The notes under the pieces are model-generated. The model had not been told where the DNA came from. It saw only the letters and a list, made by a program, of their open reading frames with translations, and did not search any database. The position numbers were made by a program, and so were the translations under genes. A DNA stretch of 9,569 nt from NCBI GenBank assembly GCA_947167745.1, contig CAMVJE010000056.1, positions 1 to 9,569 on the forward strand, written 5' to 3'. Below are positions 1 to 6,134 of the stretch, one piece after another; the stretch's first letter is position 1, and every line of letters starts with the position of its first letter. The DNA comes from an uncultured Treponema sp. Lineage in GTDB: Bacteria > Spirochaetota > Spirochaetia > Treponematales > Treponemataceae.

Positions 1-1213
1 GTCCGTAGAATGCGCCTTCGCCCGGCTGAATCTCGTAATTCAATCCTGCTTCGTGGCAGGCGTCGGCCAAAGCCTTTTCGGCACGCTCCCAGGTTGCAAG
101 GTCTCCTACATGGTCTTCCGGCATTGTAGAGAATTTTACTACAAGTTCGTCAAAGCCAAAGTCGTGGTAAACATTTTTGAGGAGCTTACAGAATTTTGCG
201 ACTTCTGAGCCAACCTGCTCTTCTGTACAAAGAATATGAGCGTCGTCTTGAACGAATCCGCGTACACGCATAACACCGTGCAAAGTGCCGCTCGCTTCGT
301 TACGAACGTCGTGGCCGAATTCAGCAAGGCGCATCGGCAAATCTTTGTATGAGCGCTGACGGCTCTTGAAAATCTCAAGGGCACCAGGGCAGTTCATCGG
401 CTTGATTGCAAAGAGGCGTTTTTCTGATTCCGTGATGAACATATTGCGCTGGTAGTGATCCCAGTGACCGCTTCGCTCCCAGAGAGTGCGTGGCATGATT
501 GCAGGCGTGTTGACTTCAAGGTAGCCGTCGCGGCGAACCATTTTGCGCATGTAATCCTGCATGGTGGTGTAGATTGTCCATCCGTTGGGGTGCCAGAAAA
601 CCTGGCCAGGGTTCTCCGGGTCGACATGGAAGAGATCCATTTCGGTTCCCAGCTTTCGGTGGTCGCGCTTTTCAGCCTCAGCGAGCATTGCAAGGTAATC
701 TTTGAGATCGTTTGGCTTTGCAAAGCAGAGCGCATAAACTCGTGTGAGCATAGGGCGGTTAGAGTCACCTCGCCAGTATGCACCTGCGATTTTGTCGATT
801 TTGAATGCCTGTCCGTTTATTTCTTTTGTGGTGGCAACATGAGGGCCACGGCAAAGGTCAAGATATCCGTCCTGCTCGTAAGTTGAGATGACTTCACCTT
901 CCGGCAAATCATTAATCAGCTCAATTTTGTAAGGCTCGTCTGCAAAAAGTTTGAGAGCCTCTTCTTTTGAAACTTCTTTTCGGACAAATTCTGCACCAGT
1001 TGCAAGAATTTTTCGCATTTCTTTTTCGACTGCACCGAAATCATCTTCGGTCAATTTGGTAGTGGCGGTTGAAAAATCAAAATCGTAATAAAATCCATTG
1101 TCGATAGCCGGGCCGATTGCAATCTTGGTTCCCGGAAACAAATGTTTGATGGCTTCTGCCATAACATGTGCGCAAGAGTGACGCACAATCTGAAGTTTTT
1201 CATCAACTGCCAT
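1..1213 (-). CDS. thrS: Threonyl-tRNA synthetase, TGS-less form (3' part beyond window)
   Basis: Charges tRNA-Thr with threonine in the cytosol and clears mischarged Ser-tRNA-Thr. 404 codons are visible and read without a break; about 180 residues (end of the catalytic core and the anticodon-binding domain) lie outside. The editing domain comes first, with its metal/catalytic set H12, H16 (HSCAH) and C121, H125 (CRGPH), matching E. coli H73, H77, C182 and H186. The class II core follows, with zinc ligands C275 (NCPG) and H326 (DDAHI) and the motif 2 arginine region near 304-318 (RNEASG, MRVRGF). The roughly 60-residue N-terminal TGS domain of the E. coli enzyme is absent: the ATG has AGAAGG 8 bases upstream, and the first in-frame stop upstream (TGA at 1273-1271) leaves only 19 codons with no alternative start. 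Length and motifs make the family certain. NCPG is followed by Ala where E. coli has His. Confidence 0.97.
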   Translation of the reverse strand, partial: MAVDEKLQIVRHSCAHVMAEAIKHLFPGTKIAIGPAIDNGFYYDFDFSTATTKLTEDDFGAVEKEMRKILATGAEFVRKEVSKEEALKLFADEPYKIELINDLPEGEVISTYEQDGYLDLCRGPHVATTKEINGQAFKIDKIAGAYWRGDSNRPMLTRVYALCFAKPNDLKDYLAMLAEAEKRDHRKLGTEMDLFHVDPENPGQVFWHPNGWTIYTTMQDYMRKMVRRDGYLEVNTPAIMPRTLWERSGHWDHYQRNMFITESEKRLFAIKPMNCPGALEIFKSRQRSYKDLPMRLAEFGHDVRNEASGTLHGVMRVRGFVQDDAHILCTEEQVGSEVAKFCKLLKNVYHDFGFDELVVKFSTMPEDHVGDLATWERAEKALADACHEAGLNYEIQPGEGAFYG

Positions 1214-1245
1214 AATTGTACCTTCTGTTTTAAAATAGTTTCTAT

Positions 1246-1274
1246 AGAATAATGATTTAAGCGAGATTATTCAA
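1246..1274 (-). promoter_or_regulatory. Probable sigma-70 promoter of thrS
   Basis: On the minus strand TTGAAT (1274-1269) is followed after exactly 17 bases by TATTCT (1251-1246); each matches the consensus at four of six positions. Transcription would start near 1239, giving a leader of about 26 bases that contains the AGAAGG ribosome binding site. The prediction rests on sequence match and spacing only. Confidence 0.4.
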
Positions 1275-1289
1275 CATGAAATTACATGT
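1274..1289. promoter_or_regulatory. Small inverted repeat at the thrS promoter (possible operator)
   Basis: ACATG (1274-1278) and CATGT (1285-1289) form a perfect 5-base dyad around a 6-base AT-only centre. The dyad begins at the outer edge of the predicted thrS -35 box, in the divergent region between thrS and the 1345 gene, so a bound dimer could affect either gene. Arms this short can arise by chance in AT-rich DNA, and no regulator gene is adjacent. Confidence 0.2.
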
Positions 1290-1294
1290 CTGAA

Positions 1295-1325
1295 TTTTCA
1301 ATTTTCAACTTTCAGTTTTCAACTT
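1295..1325. repeat. Period-7 tandem repeat (YTTTCAR), about 4.4 copies
   Basis: Read on the plus strand, consecutive heptads are TTTTCAA (1295-1301), TTTTCAA (1302-1308), CTTTCAG (1309-1315), TTTTCAA (1316-1322) and then CTT. All copies fit YTTTCAR. The array ends 19 bases before the start codon of the 1345 gene, so it occupies that gene's -35 region. It also lies about 20 bases upstream of the thrS -35 box. A related shorter array precedes mraY. Confidence 0.75.
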
Positions 1326-1344
1326 AAATGCCGATATTCAGTGT
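1311..1344 (+). promoter_or_regulatory. Candidate leaderless promoter of the 1345 gene
   Basis: A -10-like GATATT (1333-1338, four of six consensus positions) ends six bases before the ATG, which would place transcription start on the A of the start codon. A weak -35-like TTCAGT (1311-1316) lies 16 bases upstream inside the heptad repeat. No Shine-Dalgarno-like purine run is present in the 20 bases before the ATG. Confidence 0.35.
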
Positions 1345-2757
1345 ATGGAAAACGGAAATAATTTTACAGAAACATTACTTCAGGCTCTAGACGAAAAAGC
1401 ACAATGGTATGACACGGAAGAACTTCCAAAAATTCTTGATAATTACCGGCTTTTGCACACTTGTATCAAAGTCGTCTTTGACTTTCTCGTTAAAAAAGCC
1501 ATGATTACACCTGATCCTTATAAACTTGATAAAAAAATTTCTGACATCAGAGCGCCTGAAAGCGAGCAATTCGTCGAAAACGAGCGTTCTGTCGTCATGG
1601 GAATGCGCTTTTCGGACTATGAAAGCACTCTTGATTTTCTCTGCAACTATTATAAATTTTCCGTTTCCCAGCTTTCTCTTCCAAATATCAAAAAACTCGT
1701 TGATTTGAACAATGCGATCTCATGGAATTCATTTTCTGCAAATTCCAACAAAATAAATACACGAGTTCTTGCAACAATGGTCTTCTCTGCCCGACAAAGT
1801 AGCGATGCCCTCACTGCAAGCATGATTAACGATAATCTTGCAAAAGCTTCTCACGCATTGAATGATATTAATTCGGCCATTAAAGAGTACACTGATTTCC
1901 AAAAAGAATGGTACAAGGGTCAGGTCAGAAAAACTGTCATTCTGAGTCCGGAATTTGACGCAAACAAAGCCCTCTCTTCTCCTGCGAACGAAATGCAGCA
2001 GATAAAAAAGCACTTTGCCTCTGGAATGGGAAAAGTACCTTTTTACAACGAGCTGATTGAAGAAATAATCCGTGAAGATCAGGGGGAGAAGAAAGCTGAA
2101 GTTCAGAAACAGCTTCTCGACAAACTAAACATACAGAAAGATGTATCCAAAAAAACAGAGAAAAAAGTCGATACGAAGGCTCTTATTCTGAACGCCCTGC
2201 AAGTTCTAGGCTCAACTCCGCCACAACTTGGCGTCATTGCACAGAAAATTCAAGAAAACCATGATATTCTTCAAAGCGAACACAACAGTTTCATGGATCG
2301 TCTGAAAAGAGCCCTCAGAAAAGCCTTTGGCCTAGAAGAAAAACCCCTGTACTACAACATTGTAATCACAGACCAGACAACAGGTTCAAAAAGAACAGAA
2401 AAAGTCCATTATCAAGCCTTTATGAATGACTTTGCCACACGAATACGACGCTATGGCTCACTTTCACAAACAAATTCACCGGGCTTTAAGAAAATTTCTT
2501 CTATGCCTGAGGAAAAAATCGCAGATTTCGTCTCTTCTCAGATTACGGACTGCAACCGCCTTATGGTTCTCCTTAACGCAATGGATGAATTCTTTAAAAA
2601 TACGGCGATGCCCATCAATAAGAGCAAAATCAAAGGTCTTAAAATTGATATCACCACACTTAAGAACTCTGTAGTAAAAGCAAACCAGCAGCGAGTTGAA
2701 TACACTTCATATATTGAAGAAGAAGCTCAAATGAAAAAACTAGGGATTTCAGAATAA
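1345..2757 (+). CDS. Uncharacterised helical cytosolic protein, probably spirochaete-specific
   Basis: I do not recognise a function. The 470-residue product has no signal peptide and no membrane segment, so it should be cytosolic. It appears mostly helical, with a charged Lys/Glu-rich linker at about 245-275 separating an N-terminal region (1-240) from a C-terminal one (277-470). Residues 318-328 are strongly basic (DRLKRALRKAF) and precede a short, possibly beta-strand segment (YYNIVITDQ, 336-344). No catalytic motif, nucleotide-binding loop or metal cluster is evident. The style resembles large conserved hypothetical proteins of treponemes, perhaps the family listed as DUF5312, but that is a memory-based guess. 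The next in-frame Met is residue 53, so the start at 1345 is preferred although it lacks a ribosome binding site. The stop codon shares one base with the next gene's ATG, so the two are very likely co-transcribed and translationally coupled. Confidence 0.85.
   Translation: MENGNNFTETLLQALDEKAQWYDTEELPKILDNYRLLHTCIKVVFDFLVKKAMITPDPYKLDKKISDIRAPESEQFVENERSVVMGMRFSDYESTLDFLCNYYKFSVSQLSLPNIKKLVDLNNAISWNSFSANSNKINTRVLATMVFSARQSSDALTASMINDNLAKASHALNDINSAIKEYTDFQKEWYKGQVRKTVILSPEFDANKALSSPANEMQQIKKHFASGMGKVPFYNELIEEIIREDQGEKKAEVQKQLLDKLNIQKDVSKKTEKKVDTKALILNALQVLGSTPPQLGVIAQKIQENHDILQSEHNSFMDRLKRALRKAFGLEEKPLYYNIVITDQTTGSKRTEKVHYQAFMNDFATRIRRYGSLSQTNSPGFKKISSMPEEKIADFVSSQITDCNRLMVLLNAMDEFFKNTAMPINKSKIKGLKIDITTLKNSVVKANQQRVEYTSYIEEEAQMKKLGISE
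2742..2746 (+). promoter_or_regulatory. Ribosome binding site inside the upstream gene
   Basis: AGGGA lies within the last codons of the 1345 gene, 10 bases before the ATG at 2757 and 13 before a second in-frame ATG at 2760. The spacing favours the first ATG. With the one-base stop/start overlap (TAATG), it supports translational coupling of the two genes. Confidence 0.5.
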
Positions 2758-4415
2758 TGATGAAAAATAAATTTGCTTTGCTCACAGCCTTAATATTTGC
2801 TTTTCTGTCAGCAGGTGTTTTCTCTCAGGAAAAAAATGGAAATCCACAAAATCCGCAGCTAGAAGACTTTGAATCCATTCTTGACCTCGAAGATGAAAAA
2901 TCAGCCAAAGAAATAAAAGATTCAATACAGAGAAATTTCACAATTTTAATGGCTGAACAGAATTTGAACCTTGATATTCACACTGCAAGTTACACAGGAG
3001 AGGCACAAATTCTCGAATCCCTTTACGAAGGTCTTTTCTCCTATGATCCTAAGAATCTTGACCCTAAACCGGCTATAGCTGAAAGTTATAAAATCTCAAG
3101 GGATAAAAAAAGATGGACTTTTAAGCTTCGTGAAAATCTTTGCTTTTCTGACGGTGATAAAATCACGGCTCATACAGTCCGCTCGGCCTGGCTTGCACTC
3201 ATTAAAAGGCCAAATGCTCCCTATGCCTCAATGCTTGACTGTATAAAAGGAGTTTCTGAATACAGAACAGGAAAAGGGGATGAAAAGGATGTCGCAATTA
3301 TAGCCCGAAATAACACAACTCTTGTTGTCACTCTTACAGCCCCGACAGCACATTTTGCGAAAATTCTCTGTCATCACGCTTTTGCAATCTGCAAGCAAAA
3401 AAGTGATGGTGAAACAGACCAGACAGTATTTTCCGGAGCATTTAAACTTAAAGAAAAAAGTGACAGGCAGCTTATCCTTGAAAAAAATGAAAAATACTGG
3501 GATGCGGAGAATGTTCACCTTCCTCAAATCACAATAAAACAGTCAAACAATATCAAAGATAATTCCTGGAGTTTTAATGACGGCTCTGCTGACTGGATTT
3601 CTGGAATGACAGACACAGGTGCACTCCTCAATAAAACTGCAATCCGGATTTCGGCAATTTTTGGAACCGAATTCCTTTTCTTCTCCTGTAAAAACAAACC
3701 CTGGAATGACGCTGATTTCAGGAATGCTCTCTTAACGGCAGTTCCCTGGGATTTGCTCAGGCAGTCAAGTCTTGTAAAAGCTTCGACACTTATTTTCCCG
3801 CTTGCAGGCTATCAGGGAGTAAACGGAATCACCGAATATTCACCGGAAGATGCACTTGAAATGATGACCGAAGCAAGAAAAAAACTAGGTATTGGTCAGG
3901 ACGAAAAAATTCAAATCATATACGGAATTTCAGCTGTATCAGAAAGACAGAAAACTCAGGCTGAAATACTGAAAAATGCATGGGAGCCGCTTGGAGTACA
4001 GCTGATAATTCAGACGACCCCGGAAGACCGCTACATTGACTCTATTTCCGGCTGGAATGCTGATATATTCAGCTATTCATGGATTGGTGACTTTGCAGAT
4101 CCTGTGGCCTTCCTTGAGCTTTTCAGGGCAAATTCAACACTCAATCCTTCAAAGTGGCAGAATTCAGAATTTGACCGTCTCTTAAAAGAAGCGAATGAAG
4201 CAAACGATAATGGCGAGCATTACAAACTTTTAGCTCAGGCAGAACAGATTCTTCTTGATGACGGTGAAGTTCTCCCGGTTTCGCATTCAATCAGCCTTCA
4301 TGCCATAAATCTTCAGCAGGTTGGCGGCTGGTATGTAAACGCGCTGGATATTCATCCATTCAAGTATTTATACCTGAAAGAAGTACAGGTTGAATCAGCC
4401 CCGAATATCATATAA
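2757..4415 (+). CDS. Exported ABC-transporter solute-binding protein, OppA/DppA type (SBP_bac_5)
   Basis: Predicted to capture peptides (or another family 5 ligand) outside the inner membrane for an ABC importer. Residues 1-23 look like a Sec signal peptide: Lys-containing n-region, hydrophobic core 6-18, likely cleavage after VFS before Gln24. There is no cysteine near the cleavage point, so no lipobox; the first cysteine is at about 129. The mature protein shows the usual family 5 landmarks: LYEGLFSYDP (89-98), an AESY segment (108-111), WTFKLRENLCFSDGDKITA (120-138), and the C-terminal IDSISGWNADIFSYSWIGDFADP region. Its 552 residues are typical. An acidic segment at 35-55 precedes the conserved core. 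No permease or ATPase gene lies next to it, so the transporter partner must be elsewhere and the ligand cannot be read from context. The upstream neighbour overlaps it by one base. A non-transport role (sensing or chaperone-like) is possible but unsupported. Confidence 0.9.
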   Translation: MMKNKFALLTALIFAFLSAGVFSQEKNGNPQNPQLEDFESILDLEDEKSAKEIKDSIQRNFTILMAEQNLNLDIHTASYTGEAQILESLYEGLFSYDPKNLDPKPAIAESYKISRDKKRWTFKLRENLCFSDGDKITAHTVRSAWLALIKRPNAPYASMLDCIKGVSEYRTGKGDEKDVAIIARNNTTLVVTLTAPTAHFAKILCHHAFAICKQKSDGETDQTVFSGAFKLKEKSDRQLILEKNEKYWDAENVHLPQITIKQSNNIKDNSWSFNDGSADWISGMTDTGALLNKTAIRISAIFGTEFLFFSCKNKPWNDADFRNALLTAVPWDLLRQSSLVKASTLIFPLAGYQGVNGITEYSPEDALEMMTEARKKLGIGQDEKIQIIYGISAVSERQKTQAEILKNAWEPLGVQLIIQTTPEDRYIDSISGWNADIFSYSWIGDFADPVAFLELFRANSTLNPSKWQNSEFDRLLKEANEANDNGEHYKLLAQAEQILLDDGEVLPVSHSISLHAINLQQVGGWYVNALDIHPFKYLYLKEVQVESAPNII

Positions 4416-4424
4416 AATTAGGCT
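4390..4424 (+). promoter_or_regulatory. Candidate leaderless promoter of the acyl-CoA ligase gene
   Basis: TTGAAT (4390-4395) and TAAAAT (4413-4418) are separated by exactly 17 bases, matching consensus at four and five of six positions. The -10 hexamer ends six bases before the ATG, so transcription would start on the A of the start codon. The promoter overlaps the last codons and stop of the binding-protein gene. The only purine run (AGG, 4420-4422) is two bases from the ATG, too close for a normal Shine-Dalgarno. Confidence 0.5.
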
Positions 4425-6080
4425 ATGCGTACTTACAACGACTCGATGTTTATCGACACATTCGAGCATGAATACACATGGCTTAATGGTTTCATGCGTA
4501 ATGTTGCACGATTTTCCGCAAGAAAAGCCTTAATTGATCCCGAAACAAATCGTACATGGAATTATAAATCTTTAAATAACGAGGCAAATCGCCTTGCAAA
4601 CGCCCTTCAGTCTCTTTCCGTTGGTAAAAATGATGTAGTCATGACTGCAATCAGAAACTGCCCGGAATTTGCTTTTTCCTATATTGGCCCCAGAAAAATC
4701 GGTGCAATTCTTCTCCCTGCAAATTTTAATCTTGCAGCCGGTGAATTTGCCCTGCTTATAAATCATAATAAACCTAAAGTAGTCATTTATTCAGCGATAA
4801 TTTCAAAAGTAATGGAAGAAGCTCAGGCTCTCTGCCAGTGGAAGCCGTCACTTTTTGTAATGGCAGATAATATTGAAGGCATTGAGCTTCCTCAGGGGCA
4901 CATTTCTTACGAGGATTTTACAAATAATGCATCCGAGGAACAGCCCCAAATCAATTTCAGACCTCACATTTACGATGAAGTTCTCAGGCTTTGCACTAGT
5001 GGCACAACGGCACTTCCTAAGTCAGTTCCACTCAACGACATAAACGAAGTTCTTTCAGCCCATGATGTCATAATGCACTATCCTATGAATCAGAATGATG
5101 TCACCCTCAACATGACTCCCTGGTTTCATCGTGGTGGCTGTCATTCAGGCGGAGTCTGCCCGACTTTCTATGCAGGTGCATGTGCTGTCGTCATGCGTAA
5201 GTTTCAACCGACTAATGCCCTCAACTGGGTCGAAAAATATCAAATCACCTACATGATGGGCGCTCCATCAAATCTTGCAATGCTTGCGAGGGCACAGGAA
5301 AAATCTAAGTACAATCTTTCAAGTCTCAAGGGGCTCGTTACCATGGGAGCACCACTTTCAAAAGCTGACTGCATTCATTACATGGAAGTCCTTACTCCGA
5401 ATATCTTCAACGGATACGGCACAACAGAAACATTCTGGAATTCATTTCTGCGTCCTTATAATCTTCCAGATGGAGCAGGCTCAGTTGGTGGAAGTTGCAC
5501 GGATGATGAAGTCCGAGTTGTAAAAATATATGACGGCAAAAAAGCAGAACCTGAAGACTGGGTTAAACAGGACAATCAGACGGAAGGCGAGATTATTATC
5601 CGTGCTCCAGAAAAAACATGCTACACCTATATCAATGATGAAAAAACCAGTCAGGAAAAATTTTATAAAGGCTGGATGTACACGGGTGACACAGGTGTTT
5701 GGAACGAAGATTTTATCGTCACAGTGAAAGGCCGCAAAGACGACATGATTATCAGCAGCGGCGAAAATATCTATCCGGCACAAATTGAAGAAGCCCTCAA
5801 TGAGCATCCAAAAGTAAAAGACTCAATCGTAACCAGCGTACCAGATAAAATCAGAGGTCAGGCAGTAGTTGCCTATGTCATCCCGGAAGATTCTTCACTC
5901 TCGATTAAGGAACTTTTCGATTTCTGCACAAATAATATAATGCTTTCAACTTACAAGCGGCCCCGCTATTTCGCACTTATCGACAGTCTTCCGCAAACCG
6001 CCACTGGCAAGAAAAAGCATTTTGAGATGAAAAAGCGGGCTGTAAAAGATTTGGAAAACGGAATTTTAAAGAAGGATTAG
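4425..6080 (+). CDS. AMP-forming acyl-CoA synthetase/ligase (ANL superfamily)
   Basis: Activates a carboxylic acid with ATP to an acyl-adenylate, most likely then transferring it to CoA; the substrate is unknown. The 551-residue soluble protein carries the full set of ANL core motifs: phosphate loop TSGTTALPK (191-199), PWFH (232-235), NGYGTTE (329-335), YTGD (419-422), GRKDD with the ribose/hinge region (436-440), SGENIYP (445-451), and the C-terminal PQTATGK with presumed catalytic lysine K529. The phosphate loop differs from the common TSGTTGxPKG: Gly is replaced by Ala196 and the final Gly by Ser200. After K529 the sequence is KKHFEMKK rather than the usual I-x-R-x-x-L-R, giving a very basic tail. 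These changes make an atypical or specialised member likely, though the core residues argue it is active. Alternatives include a medium/long-chain fatty-acid ligase, an aryl-acid ligase or a free-standing adenylation enzyme; no carrier protein or beta-oxidation gene is nearby. The gene starts 9 bases after the binding-protein stop. Confidence 0.9.
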   Translation: MRTYNDSMFIDTFEHEYTWLNGFMRNVARFSARKALIDPETNRTWNYKSLNNEANRLANALQSLSVGKNDVVMTAIRNCPEFAFSYIGPRKIGAILLPANFNLAAGEFALLINHNKPKVVIYSAIISKVMEEAQALCQWKPSLFVMADNIEGIELPQGHISYEDFTNNASEEQPQINFRPHIYDEVLRLCTSGTTALPKSVPLNDINEVLSAHDVIMHYPMNQNDVTLNMTPWFHRGGCHSGGVCPTFYAGACAVVMRKFQPTNALNWVEKYQITYMMGAPSNLAMLARAQEKSKYNLSSLKGLVTMGAPLSKADCIHYMEVLTPNIFNGYGTTETFWNSFLRPYNLPDGAGSVGGSCTDDEVRVVKIYDGKKAEPEDWVKQDNQTEGEIIIRAPEKTCYTYINDEKTSQEKFYKGWMYTGDTGVWNEDFIVTVKGRKDDMIISSGENIYPAQIEEALNEHPKVKDSIVTSVPDKIRGQAVVAYVIPEDSSLSIKELFDFCTNNIMLSTYKRPRYFALIDSLPQTATGKKKHFEMKKRAVKDLENGILKKD

Positions 6081-6090
6081 AGGATTACCC

Positions 6091-6114
6091 CCTTCATCTT
6101 TCAACTTTCTGCTT
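6091..6114. repeat. Degenerate period-7 repeat before mraY
   Basis: The heptads CCTTCAT (6091-6097), CTTTCAA (6098-6104), CTTTCTG (6105-6111) and then CTT follow the same YTTTCAR pattern, with drift, as the array at 1295-1325. It ends 20 bases before the mraY ATG, almost the same distance as in the other copy (19 bases). Confidence 0.5.
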
Positions 6115-6134
6115 GTTATTCCGATAATTAATAT
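6100..6134 (+). promoter_or_regulatory. Candidate leaderless promoter of mraY
   Basis: GATAAT (6123-6128, five of six consensus positions) ends six bases before the ATG and is preceded by CC, exactly as in the 1345 promoter. A weak -35-like TTCAAC (6100-6105) lies 17 bases upstream. No Shine-Dalgarno-like sequence is present between 6110 and 6134. Transcription is predicted to begin at the A of the start codon. Confidence 0.45.

Noticed and set aside
139..886. Open frames on both strands at 139-384, 394-783 and 455-886
   Set aside because: All lie inside thrS, whose frame gives an uninterrupted, motif-complete ThrRS; the alternative products have no recognisable features.
1328..1330. Alternative ATG upstream of the 1345 gene
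   Set aside because: It is in a different frame and has no ribosome binding site.
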